This document shows positions 52,955 through 60,967 of a stretch of DNA of 64,000 bases, piece after piece. The number at the start of each line of letters is the position of its first letter. The first letter of the stretch is position 1. Under the pieces are notes generated by a model. That model searched no databases. It was given only the letters and a program-made list of their open reading frames with translations, and was not told where the DNA came from. Source of the stretch: an uncultured beta proteobacterium (GTDB lineage Bacteria; Pseudomonadota; Gammaproteobacteria; Burkholderiales; SG8-39). Position numbers and translations under genes: made by a program. The stretch lies in the NCBI GenBank assembly GCA_902826155.1, contig CADEDU010000012.1, positions 56,041-120,040 of the forward strand, in the 5' to 3' direction.

Positions 52955-53390
52955 ATGGCAGCCGAGCAGCGCAAAGAACTGGAACAACTGTGCCGTTACA
53001 TCACCCGGCCTGCGATCGCCAACGGCCGACTCAGTCGCAACCGCACCGGTGATGTCGTACTGCGCCTGAAGAGTGCGTACCAGGAGGGCACGACTCACGT
53101 CGTGATCTTGCCGCCGGAGTTCATGCAGCCTGGAGGGAAGACAGGGCCCTTCCTCCCCGTCTAGCCGCCCTGGTACCGCGTCCACGCTTGCACCTGATTC
53201 GGTTCCACGGCGTGCTTGCCCAACGGTCGAATCAATGCGGCCAAGCTGCGTGCCCGGGTCATACCCCCTACCGCAGATCATGACGCGCAGCCCTGCACCG
53301 ATCATGCGCCCGCGGCCCCCGCGCGCATGAGCTGGGCGCGCCTGCTCAAGCGCGTGTTCGATCACCGTATCAACTGCAGCTCGCGCAATC
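52955..53390 (+). pseudogene. IS91-family transposase fragment, C-terminal core
   Basis: Frame pieces match the IS91 transposase: 'KELEQLCRYITRPAIANGRL', 'VVLRLKSAYQEGTTHVV', then, after an inserted 35-bp repeat, 'RLHLIRFHGVLAQRS'-like sequence and 'MSWARLLKRVF'. A stop codon comes from the repeat itself. The frame shifts at least twice. It is a relic, not an active element. Confidence 0.8.
53129..53163 (+). repeat. 35-bp GC-rich repeat in IS91 remnant (copy 2)
   Basis: CCTGGAGGGAAGACAGGGCC continuing to CTAG at 53163. It interrupts the transposase after 'EFMQ', replacing about 7 bases of the normal gene. It has a partial internal inverted symmetry (GGAGGGAAG against CTTCCTCC). Confidence 0.75.
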
Positions 53391-53402
53391 GATCCGCCCG
53401 AT

Positions 53403-53648
53403 GCCGTTCGCATCACCCATCCTTTTCATCCCTTGTGCGGGCAAGCGCTCGAGATCGTCGCGCAGCGCATCCAGTGGGGTGAGGATCGGGTCTTCTATCG
53501 CGACCGGCAAGGACACCGCGCATCGCTACCGACACGGTGGACGAGTCTGTCGCCCGCGGATCCGTACCTCGCAGTGGGGGCGGGAAGGTCGCGGTTTCGC
53601 GTTCCAGATCTGATTGATCTCGCGGCCCTGCTGGCGGTGCTGCGGTGA
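53403..53648 (+). CDS. DUF5372-like small protein at the left end of the recombinase transposon
   Basis: An open frame with 'ITHPFHPLCGQALEIVAQRI', 'DRVFYRDRQGHRASLPTRWT' and 'FRVPDLIDLAALLAVLR'. This pattern is found in small proteins that travel with a helix-turn-helix gene and a large serine recombinase, as here. The start codon is uncertain; the frame is open from upstream of 53403 and the next usable starts are a TTG at 53433 and others outside the conserved part. It lies just right of the IS91 relic and probably marks the left side of the recombinase transposon. Confidence 0.6.
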   Translation, partial: AVRITHPFHPLCGQALEIVAQRIQWGEDRVFYRDRQGHRASLPTRWTSLSPADPYLAVGAGRSRFRVPDLIDLAALLAVLR

Positions 53649-53871
53649 GGACCATCGCGATGATCAGGGGCGAATACTGTAAAAGAAATTTCGCCTCAGG
53701 TGTAAAGAACATTATGCCCAGAGCTAGGCGTCGATGCACGCGCCGAGTCTCGGCGTTTCTCCATAATTCAAGCGGAGATTGGGGCAGCTACCGACAGAAG
53801 TCCTTTGAAAATGATCAAAGTGATAGGCATAATTACATTTACATATTCTGACGCACTGCTCCGGGAGCCTC
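53649..53871 (+). other. AT-rich intergenic stretch before the recombinase operon
   Basis: A patch that is more AT-rich than its surroundings (for example around 53680-53720 and 53795-53850). It probably holds the promoter of the HTH-recombinase genes. No reading frame is convincing. Confidence 0.45.
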
Positions 53872-54339
53872 ATGGCCAAGTCAAAAGCCCCCGATCCCAA
53901 GCTCGATGCCCTGCGCCAGCAGGGGAGCCTCAACCCACATCCGCAGCGGGTCACCGACCCGCTGTTTGCCTCGGCCGATTTCTTCGACCGGCGCGATCTG
54001 GTCCAGGTCAAGTACGAGATGGTGCGACGCGTGCGCACCGACGGGCACTCGGTCGCGCAGAGCGCCAAGGCGTTCGGCTTGTCGCGCCCCTCGTTCTATC
54101 AGGCCCAAGCGGCCCTGGAGCGCGAGGGCCTTTCGGGTCTGCTTGCCAAGAAACGCGGACCGCGCCGCGCGCACAAGCTGGGTACCGAGGTGATGGGCTT
54201 TGTCCAAGCGCTGTTGTCGCAGGAGCCCACGCTCAGTTCCGCGGAGCTGGCCGCTCGAGTCCGCCAGCGTTTCAAGCTCCAGGTGCATTCACGCAGCATC
54301 GAGCGGGCACTGGTTCGACAGGAAAAAAAACGGCTGTGA
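53872..54339 (+). CDS. Helix-turn-helix protein of the recombinase transposon
   Basis: A 155-residue DNA-binding protein. The HTH is 'GHSVAQSAKAFGLSRPSFYQ', as in IS3/helix-turn-helix-28-like regulators, followed by a second helical unit ('EPTLSSAELAARVRQRFKLQ', 'HSRSIERALVRQEKKRL'). Its stop codon overlaps the GTG start of the next gene. It is the first gene of an operon with a 94-residue protein and the recombinase. Confidence 0.85.
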   Translation: MAKSKAPDPKLDALRQQGSLNPHPQRVTDPLFASADFFDRRDLVQVKYEMVRRVRTDGHSVAQSAKAFGLSRPSFYQAQAALEREGLSGLLAKKRGPRRAHKLGTEVMGFVQALLSQEPTLSSAELAARVRQRFKLQVHSRSIERALVRQEKKRL

Positions 54340-54620
54340 CGAGTCGCGTCGCGATCAGCGATGAGGCCCAGGCGTCAGTGCGGGCCTACGAGGCGTTGCG
54401 TGGCCACGTGCTCGCCGGCGCCAGCGCCGGTGGCAGTCATGCCGGGCTGGTGCTGCTGCTGCGCCAAGGCGTGGCGGCCTGGATGGCGCGGCGCTTGACG
54501 TGCGCCGCCCCTGCTGCGGCATGCACGAACGCGCGCCTCGTGGGCGAGGAGATCCACGCGGGCGTCGTGCGGGTGCTGGCCAGCATGGCCATGGCCGCGC
54601 AACAGGAGGGCCGCGTATGA
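54336..54620 (+). CDS. Small accessory protein of the recombinase transposon
   Basis: A 94-residue protein starting at GTG 54336 and ending in the ATGA overlap with the recombinase. It is Ala-rich, with helices 'DEAQASVRAYEALRGHVLAG' and 'GLVLLLRQGVAAWMARR', and 'VRVLASMAMAAQQEGRV' at the end. It has no named domain that I recognise, but the position between the HTH gene and the recombinase is conserved for this transposon type. Confidence 0.7.
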   Translation: MTSRVAISDEAQASVRAYEALRGHVLAGASAGGSHAGLVLLLRQGVAAWMARRLTCAAPAAACTNARLVGEEIHAGVVRVLASMAMAAQQEGRV

Positions 54621-56619
54621 GTCACGACACGCACCAGAAAGTCACCGCCAGCCACTTGCGCCGAAATGCCTACCTCTACGTGCGCCAGTCAACCATGCGC
54701 CAAGTGCTGGAGAACACCGAGAGCACCGAGCGCCAGTACGCCTTGCGCCAGCGCGCCGTGACGCTGGGCTGGCCCAATGAGCGCGTGATCGTCATCGATT
54801 CGGACCTCGGACTGTCGGGGGCCTGCGCGAGCGATCGCGAAGGCTTCCAGAAGCTGGTCGCCGAGGTCGGACTGGGCCGCGCGGGGATCGTGCTCGGACT
54901 AGAGGTCTCGCGACTGGCGCGCAACTCGACCGACTGGCACCGGCTCTTGGAGATCTGTGCGCTCAGCGAAACGTTGATCCTCGACGAGGACGGCATCTAC
55001 GACCCGGCCCACTTCAATGACCGGCTGCTGCTGGGCTTGAAGGGCACGATGAGTGAGGCGGAGTTGCACGTGCTCAGGGCCCGTCTACGCGGCGGTATCC
55101 TCAACAAGGCGCGCCGCGGTGAGTTGCGCTGCCCGCTGCCGGTCGGCTTGGTGCACCTCGCGGGGACCGGCGTGGTGTTGGACCCCGACCAGCAGGTCCA
55201 GGAGAGCGTGCACAAGATCTACTCTTCCCCACGCGCGTCGCCAGAGGCTCGCATCAGGGTGCGCTGAGCTGGGTGCCGCTGTCATTGGGCCGCGCCGCCA
55301 ACGCTCTGCACAACCCCTGGTACGCCGGCGCCTACGTCTACGGTCGGGGCCGTTGGCGAAAGCAAGCCGATGGGCGCATTCGACACCAGCGCCTGCCAAC
55401 AAGTGAGTGGCACGCATTCATCAAAGATGCTCACCCAGGATACATTTCGTGGGACGAGTACGAGCGCATCGAGCAACGACTGCAAGAAAGTACCAAGGCG
55501 TTGGGCTGGGAGCGAACGCAGAGTCCGCCGCGCGAAGGTTCGGCGCTATTGCAAGGCCGTGCCGTGTGCGGACTGTGCGGCAACCGTATGCACGTTCACT
55601 ATAGTCACCGCCGGGGCGGCCAGTTCGTTCCCGACTACGTGTGCTTTGGCCGCGGCCGGGGCTTCGGCGAGCCCACGTGTCAGAGCATCGTGGGCACCCA
55701 GATCGATATCGCCGTTGGCCAACTGCTCGTCGAAGCGGTGACGCCGATGGCCCTGGAGCTGGCGCTCGCCGTGCAGCAGGAGATCACTGCCCGCCTCGAT
55801 GAGACCGATCGCCTGCGACACCGCCAGGTCGAGCGTGCGCAGTACGAGGCCGACCAAGCGCGGCATCGCTATATGCAGGTGGACCCCGCCAATCGACTCG
55901 TCGCCGACTCGCTCGAGGCCGACTGGAACGCCAAGCTGCGGGCCCTGGGCGCAGCGCACTAGCAGTACCAACGCCAGCGCACGGCGGATCGCCTTACGGT
56001 CGACGAGAACGAGCGTCAACGCATCCTCGCCCTCGCCACCGACTTCCCGGCCATCTGGGGTGACCCGAATACGCCGCAGCGCGAGCGCAAACGCATGCTC
56101 GGCCTACTCATCGAGGATGTCACGCTCATCAAGCAGCACAGCATCACCGCCGCGGTGCGCTTGCGCGGTGGCGCCACCACGACGCTGTCGCTGCCGCGCC
56201 CGCTGACGGCTCAGCAGTTACGCGTCACGCACGAAGATGTGCGCCGACAGATCGACACGCTCCTCGATGAGTACACCGACGCGCAGGCCGCCCACGTGCT
56301 CAACGAGCGCGGCGTGCGCACCGGCGCCGGGGATAGCTTCGATTCGGCCAGCATTCACTGGGTCCGCTTCGCCCATAAGCTCAAGAGCCTCAGGCAGCGC
56401 TTGCTCGAGGACGGCTGGCTAACCGGCAAGCAGATCACCGCCACGCTCGGGGTCAAGCGCACAACGCTTGGGCGGTGGCGCCAAATCGGACGTATCACAG
56501 CCCGCCTCTGCAACGATCGCGGCGAGTGGCTATACCGGCTTCCCGAGGAGCTCGCCATCTCCGGCGAGAACATCACTCCACGGGCCACGGACAATCCCAC
56601 TGCAAGAGGTGCAGTATGA
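54617..56619 (+). pseudogene. Large serine recombinase, broken by a frameshift/deletion and a stop codon
   Basis: The resolvase-type catalytic domain is intact ('YVRQSTMRQVLENTESTERQ' with the nucleophile Ser, 'LGLEVSRLARNSTDWHRLLE'). At about 55220-55230 the frame shifts with loss of an estimated 20 codons, then resumes as 'RVARGSHQGALSWVPLSLGR', 'HNPWYAGAYVYGRG', a zinc-ribbon 'CGLCGNRMHVHYSHRRGG', and a coiled coil. A TAG at 55960 interrupts the C-terminal domain, which then runs in the same frame to 56619. The protein cannot be made at full length. Confidence 0.85.
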
Positions 56620-56760
56620 AAGATGCTCCTTCGCCATCGACATCGAGCACTGTGCGCACTGCGGCGGCACGCTCAAGATCATTGCCTGTCCTGAGCTTCG
56701 TCGAAGGGCCGCGATCAAAGATCCCACCAACGCCAAACGCGATCTGGACCGTGTGACCAC
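56620..56760 (+). pseudogene. IS91-family transposase tail fragment
   Basis: A short in-frame piece 'FAIDIEHCAHCGGTLKIIA' matches the IS91 transposase C-terminal zinc segment. It is followed by the 27-bp insertion encoding CPELRRRAA, then 'IKDPTNAKRDLDRV' in place of the normal end. It directly follows the recombinase 3' end. Confidence 0.8.
56685..56711 (+). repeat. REP-like 27-bp insertion (copy 2)
   Basis: CCTGTCCTGAGCTTCGTCGA with the following AGGGCCG, the same in-frame insertion as at 49473-49499 with two base changes. Confidence 0.8.
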
Positions 56761-56779
56761 GCCCAAGAACGATGCCGCG

Positions 56780-57100
56780 TGCCGTCGTTGCGCAGACTTC
56801 AATCCGCTGGCGCGCCACGATACCGAGCTGTTCCAAACTCTCATCGCTGGCGAGCATTGCCCACGCGGGTTCACCAACCGCGACATCCGGGCACAACTTG
56901 AATCGACATCTCACTTGAACTCTTGCGGGCACGACCCCCGAAAGTAAAGCGCCAAAAGTCAGCCGCACCTTTCGACGCTTCCACGCGCACGGACTGATCG
57001 CCAAGATTCCACGAACCACGCCGCTGGCGCGTCACTCGCTATGGGCCGAAGGCCATGGGCACCTCGCTCTATCTACGTGGGCACCACTTTCCAAAGGCTT
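56780..57100 (+). pseudogene. Decayed transposase-like C-terminus
   Basis: Two frames of one protein can be pieced together: 'ELFQTLIAGEHCPRGFTNRD' then, shifted, 'KVSRTFRRFHAHGLIAKIPR'. The pattern resembles a winged-helix end found in several IS-linked proteins. It is frameshifted and truncated. The assignment is weak. Confidence 0.4.
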
Positions 57101-57171
57101 ATTTGCGCATCGCTGGATGATCTGCTTTGCGCGATACAAAGAAGTCACGGAGAAAGAATCTATCCTCACAC

Positions 57172-57474
57172 CATGCGATTCACTCCGGGCCGATCGAGTT
57201 GAAGCGCGGCGAGACCGTCCGTATCGTCGCGCACAACCGCGGCAAGGTGCTGCACGAGATGGTGCTCGGGCGGATTGAGGAGTTGAAGGAGCACGCCGAG
57301 CTCATGAGGAAATTCCCGAACATGGAGCACGACGAGCCGCACATGGCGCACGTCGATCCCGGCAAGCGCGGCAACATGGTGCGGCATTTCGACAAGCCGG
57401 GTGAATTCTTCATCGGCTGCCTCATTTCCGGGCACTTCGAGGCGGGGATGATCGGCTCGACAGTGGTAAAGTGA
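57172..57474 (+). pseudogene. Cupredoxin-family copper protein, 5'-truncated and frameshifted
   Basis: The frame 'GPIELKRGETVRIVAHNRGK', 'VLHEMVLGRIEELKEHAELM' and 'FPNMEHDEPHMAHVDPGKRG' ends with 'FFIGCLISGHFEAGMIGSTV', with the His/Cys/Met copper site (Cys in 'GCLISGH', Met in 'AGMIG'). Upstream, 'MRFTPG' in another frame (57174 onward) is the expected preceding sequence; a one-base loss separates them. Everything before that is missing and replaced by IS sequence, so the signal peptide is gone. It is inactive unless rescued. Confidence 0.85.
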
Positions 57475-57572
57475 AAATGCGCGCGGACGCCTGCAGGGCA
57501 GGTCAGCTTCGTGCGCGGGAATCGGTACGGCGCAATCATGGGCTGCGCGTACACGGACTGGAGCATTGAACG

Positions 57573-58061
57573 ATGATCGATCCAAGATTTTATCGCTGCG
57601 AGCGCGTCGATCGCCGGCGGCGCGCGCTACTGGTCTTGCCGCTGTTCTGCGTGCCGGCGCTCGCGCGCGCGCAGCGGGTCAAGCCCTTGGTGGAAGTCTG
57701 GAAGAGCCCGACCTGCGGCTGCTGCAAGGACTGGGTCCGGCACCTCGAGGCGAACGGGTTTCGCGTCCAGGCCCACGACACGGGCAACGACGACGTGCGC
57801 GCAAAGCTCGGCATCCCGCTGCAGTACGGGTCATGCCACACCGCCCGCGTCGAGGGCTATGCCGTGGAGGGACACGTCCCGGCGCGCGAGCTGCACCGGC
57901 TGTTGAAAGAGCGCCCTGCGGCGGTCGGCCTTGCAGTGCCCGCGATGCCGATTGGTTCGCCCGGCATGGATGGTCCCGTCTACAACGGCCGCAAGGATCC
58001 CTACGACGTGCTGCTCGTGCATCGCAACGGCCGCGCGAGCGCGTTCGCGAGCTACCGATGA
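57573..58061 (+). CDS. DUF411 metal-binding protein
   Basis: A 162-residue exported protein of the DUF411 family, associated with copper and other metal resistance. After a signal segment (about residues 17-34, 'RALLVLPLFCVPALARAQ'), the conserved motif 'VEVWKSPTCGCCKDWVRHLE' carries the CGCC pair, followed by 'LQYGSCHTARVEGYAVEGHV'. The C-terminal 'DPYDVLLVHRNGRASAFASY' is also typical. It follows the cupredoxin stub and precedes a CusF-like gene, so the three are remains of a copper cluster. The start at ATG 57573 is the best in frame. Confidence 0.9.
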   Translation: MIDPRFYRCERVDRRRRALLVLPLFCVPALARAQRVKPLVEVWKSPTCGCCKDWVRHLEANGFRVQAHDTGNDDVRAKLGIPLQYGSCHTARVEGYAVEGHVPARELHRLLKERPAAVGLAVPAMPIGSPGMDGPVYNGRKDPYDVLLVHRNGRASAFASYR

Positions 58062-58110
58062 ATCGGTGCGCCGGCCGGCGCCCGACCCGTTTCTTTTCTC
58101 CGAACGTCAC

Positions 58111-58320
58111 ATGAAGAAAGTCCGTTCCGCACTGCTCATTGCCGTTTCCACGCTCGTGTGCGCACCCGCGCCTGCCGGCAACGCCGTCGAGCACCCGATC
58201 CTGCTGGTCCAGGCCAAGCCAGCGGATCTGGCTGAGGCCGAAGTCTGCAAGGTCGAGAAGAACGCCGGTAAGGTCACTCTCGAGCACGGCGAGATCAAGA
58301 GTCTCGAAGCGCCTTCTTGA
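58111..58320 (+). pseudogene. CusF-like copper-binding protein, 3'-truncated
   Basis: A 69-codon frame with a signal peptide ('VRSALLIAVSTLVCAPAPAG') and the CusF opening 'EVCKVEKNAGKVTLEHGEIK'. It stops after 'SLEAPS', where intact CusF-like proteins continue for about 40 residues with the Met-rich copper site. The downstream sequence on the opposite strand encodes an unrelated fragment, so the 3' end was replaced. Copper binding is likely lost. Confidence 0.75.
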
Positions 58321-58352
58321 AGCCATTGATCAGCTGGTTGGCCTCCTGCGGG

Positions 58353-58444
58353 CTCATCTGCCCGCCGAGCTGCTCGATTGAATACATGCCGGGCTGACCC
58401 TACAGTCCTAGTGGGACGAAAAGGGAGGCGATTTGCTTATCCTC
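58353..58444 (+). repeat. Repeat C, copy 1 (about 90 bp)
   Basis: The segment beginning CTCATCTGCCCGCCGAGCTG matches 63640-63734 with scattered changes. On the minus strand it encodes 'IEQLGGQMSPQEANQLINGF', a fragment of an unidentified protein. The two copies flank the right-arm metal/stress genes. Confidence 0.75.
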
Positions 58445-58497
58445 CAAGCGGAGTTGCCGACGATCGCAGCAATTGCCGCCGGGTTGATCGATCGGTT

Positions 58498-59778
58498 TCA
58501 TGCAGCGCGTTCTGGCGAGGACGAAGCCGCGGCGGACCACCAGTCAGGACGTGCGATCAGCAGCCCCAGCACCACGCCCAGAGGAAGGATCAACCAACTG
58601 AAGCTTTGCTGTTCGACGGCACCGAACAGCCAGCCGCCAGCCGATGACCCGAGAGTCTGCCCGAGGGCGGCCGCCGCGGCCAAGCCACCCATCGTGGTGC
58701 CGAGCGTTTGCGGCGCGGCACCTGCTGCTAGGAACGAAATCACCGGCAAGGCGAGCCCGGTACCTGCCCCCATCATTCCGATCCCGATGTACATCCACAG
58801 CTCCGACCGGTGCTGGCCCAACACGGTCAGGGCGCCGATGGCCAGCAGCAGGCCTGCACCCGTGAGCAGGCGCGGTGCGGCCTTTTCGAGCAGCGACGTG
58901 AAGAACAAGAGCCCGTTGACGAGCAACATCGCGATGCTGCATTCGGCAAACATCCAGGCAATGTCTTGAGAAGTGAGGCCTACGTGCTGCTGGCCCTGCA
59001 CCACGATGCCAAGTTCGAATCCTGACAGTACGAACATCACTATTCCGCTCAGCCACCAGAGTGGAACAACACTCGCGGCGCGAAGGTGAGCGCTCGGTCG
59101 CACTGCCCTGGGTTCGACCGCACTGCGCGGTGGCAGCGTCGCTGCCAGTCCCAGCATCGTGAGTGAGCCGAGCAACGCGGACAAGGCGATGACGATTTGG
59201 GTCAGCGTTTCCGGGCCAGGAGAGGTTTGGCCCGCCCATCGCGCGAGCATGTCGGCCACGGCGATCAGGCCGGGGCCAAACAGGAAACCGACTAGAGACA
59301 TGCCGCTCAGCCATGCAAAACGCCGCGCTCGCTGCCTCTCGAGGGTGTGTGCGGCCACCAGGGCTAGAACAAGAGGCACGACCGCAGCGACGAAAAAACC
59401 CGCTGCACCTCGCATCGCATACATGCCCCAAATAGAGGACAAGTCTGGCGTCAGGAGGAGCAAGAGGCTGGCGACATAGCCAACGAGACCCATGATCAGA
59501 ATGCGCCCACGACCTACGCGGTCGGAGATGATGCCCCACAACGGCGCGCCGACCAGGACACCAGCGGCGTATGCACCGCTGAGCAGGCCGACATGACGTG
59601 CGATCTCGGCGCTGCTCGCGCTGGGCATCATCGGTACGAGCCAGCCAGGCAGCAACGGCATCAGCGCGCCGTATCCGGCCGAAGCGACAAACACGGCCGC
59701 TGCGAGCCAGACCAGTTGCCACCGTCTGAGCGGCACGGGATAGGCTTGCAACGCGGGGCGCGAAAGATGGGCGGTCAT
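58498..59778 (-). CDS. MFS transporter (drug:H+ antiporter-like)
   Basis: A 426-residue protein with about 12 hydrophobic segments. 'GVLVGAPLWGIISDRVGRGR' is the MFS motif A loop between TM2 and TM3, and 'RGAAGFFVAAVVPLVLALVA' and 'GMMGAGTGLALPVISFLAAG' are in TM4 and TM10 positions, resembling TetA/MdtG exporters. The start ATG at 59778 is preferred; longer frames run into the fragment of an unrelated gene. The substrate is unknown. It is in a minus-strand block with PPK2 and Rieske genes. Confidence 0.85.
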   Translation of the reverse strand: MTAHLSRPALQAYPVPLRRWQLVWLAAAVFVASAGYGALMPLLPGWLVPMMPSASSAEIARHVGLLSGAYAAGVLVGAPLWGIISDRVGRGRILIMGLVGYVASLLLLLTPDLSSIWGMYAMRGAAGFFVAAVVPLVLALVAAHTLERQRARRFAWLSGMSLVGFLFGPGLIAVADMLARWAGQTSPGPETLTQIVIALSALLGSLTMLGLAATLPPRSAVEPRAVRPSAHLRAASVVPLWWLSGIVMFVLSGFELGIVVQGQQHVGLTSQDIAWMFAECSIAMLLVNGLLFFTSLLEKAAPRLLTGAGLLLAIGALTVLGQHRSELWMYIGIGMMGAGTGLALPVISFLAAGAAPQTLGTTMGGLAAAAALGQTLGSSAGGWLFGAVEQQSFSWLILPLGVVLGLLIARPDWWSAAASSSPERAA

Positions 59779-59809
59779 CGTGAGAAATCGCGCGCGAGCT
59801 GCACCAGCC

Positions 59810-60046
59810 TCATCGAAAGACCATGCCGGAGACATGAAACCCGGCATCCACGTGAAGCACTTCGCCGGTGATGTCAGACGTGTAGTCGCTGGCCAGGAGC
59901 AGCGCCGCACGACCGACTTCGCAAGCATCGACCGCACGTCGCAGCGGAGACTTGCGCATTTTGTCCGCCGTGCTCTGCCTTCGCCGCCGCCTTCTCGGGC
60001 TCAACGTGGAGACCATATTGCCGATCTCGATGGTGCTTGTTTTCAT
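59810..60046 (-). pseudogene. Chimeric frame: metal-associated N-terminus fused to FabI-like C-terminus
   Basis: A 78-codon frame with a ribosome site (AAGGA) before ATG 60046. The first 17 residues ('MKTSTIEIGNMVSTLSP') look like the start of a heavy-metal-associated-domain protein. A basic junction follows, then 'ACEVGRAALLLASDYTSDIT' and 'GEVLHVDAGFHVSGMVF', the C-terminus of an enoyl-ACP reductase (FabI-type SDR). Neither half is complete. A large deletion appears to have joined two genes while leaving the frame open. Confidence 0.7.
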
Positions 60047-60069
60047 GGGGAGTCCTTGTCGTGCGCGTT

Positions 60070-60954
60070 TCAGCGCGCCAGCCTTTTGGCGTCGATACAG
60101 TCCGGCGTGAACTCGAACACGATGTTCGTGTCGGGCTGGACGAGTCTGTTTTTCTTGCCGGCGTAGTGCAGGCGCGACAGCATGTCGCGCATCAGGTTCA
60201 GTCGCGCCAGCCGCTTGTTGTCGGTGCGTAGGACGTGCCAGGGTGCAACAGCCGTGTGGGTACGGATCAACATCGCATCGCGGGCGTCCGAATACGCCTT
60301 CCACCGTTTGACGGCGACCGCGTCGATCGGGCTGACCTTCCACTGCTTGCGTGGGTCGCGCTTGCGCTCAGCTAGGCGCTTGATCTGCTCGTCCTTGCCG
60401 ATGTCGAGGTAGTACTTCAGCAACTTGATGCCCGAATTGACCAGCATCTCCTCGAACTTCGGCACTGAGTTCATGAACTCCTCGTGCTCGTCCTTCGAGC
60501 AAAATCCCATGACGTGCTCGACGCCGGCACGGTTGTACCAACTGCGGTTGAACAGCACGAGTTCCTCTGCCACCGGTAGATGGGGCACATAGCGCTGGAA
60601 ATACCAGCCGCTGCGATCGCGGTCCGAGGGCTTGCCGAGGGCAACCACGCGGGTCTCGCGCGGGCTCAAGTACTCGACGATGCGTTTGATGCTTCCGTCC
60701 TTGCCCGCGGCGTCCCGCCCCTCCAGGATCACTAGGATTCGATCGCCACAGCCGATGAAGTGGCGCTGCAACTTGACCAGTTCGACCTGGAGCATGTGCA
60801 ACTGCGCCTCGTAGTCCTCGCGCGCGATCGAAGTCGGCGCATCGTCCTTGCCCGCGGTAGCTTGCGCCGACGAGGCATCAGGCTGCATGGCGGCATGACC
60901 ACCGCCCTGCACGGCCTTCTTGATGCCCTTTCCTTTGGAGTGCTTGTTGCTCAT
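60070..60954 (-). CDS. ppk2: Polyphosphate kinase 2
   Basis: A 294-residue PPK2-family enzyme that uses polyphosphate to phosphorylate nucleotides. Walker A is 'ILEGRDAAGKDGSIKRIVEY', followed by 'SDRDRSGWYFQRYVPHLP', 'LFNRSWYNRAGVEHVMGFC' and the lid 'RKRDPRKQWKVSPIDAVAV'. It matches class I PPK2 (short, one domain). The start ATG at 60954 is chosen; the upstream frame enters the Rieske gene end. It may buffer energy or phosphate stress. It ends 23 bases from the chimeric frame. Confidence 0.95.
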   Translation of the reverse strand: MSNKHSKGKGIKKAVQGGGHAAMQPDASSAQATAGKDDAPTSIAREDYEAQLHMLQVELVKLQRHFIGCGDRILVILEGRDAAGKDGSIKRIVEYLSPRETRVVALGKPSDRDRSGWYFQRYVPHLPVAEELVLFNRSWYNRAGVEHVMGFCSKDEHEEFMNSVPKFEEMLVNSGIKLLKYYLDIGKDEQIKRLAERKRDPRKQWKVSPIDAVAVKRWKAYSDARDAMLIRTHTAVAPWHVLRTDNKRLARLNLMRDMLSRLHYAGKKNRLVQPDTNIVFEFTPDCIDAKRLAR

Positions 60955-60967
60955 GTCCCAGCCCCGT

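Larger units (their letters stand above)
53380..56640 (+). mobile_element. Remnant of a serine-recombinase transposon (DUF5372-like, HTH, small protein, recombinase)
   Basis: Four plus-strand genes with overlapping stop/start codons form a compact transposable unit between two IS91 relics. The recombinase is inactivated. Terminal repeats were not identified with confidence. Confidence 0.6.

Noticed and set aside
53805..54335. Upstream extension of the 94-residue protein to a 271-residue frame
   Set aside because: That part overlaps the helix-turn-helix gene in another frame and is Arg/Ala/Pro-rich shadow sequence; the GTGA overlap at 54336 is a better start.
57127..57474. The cupredoxin frame as an intact gene from an upstream start
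   Set aside because: The residues before 'GPIELKRG' do not match the family, while the expected 'MRFTPG' lies in another frame, showing a frameshift and loss of the 5' end.
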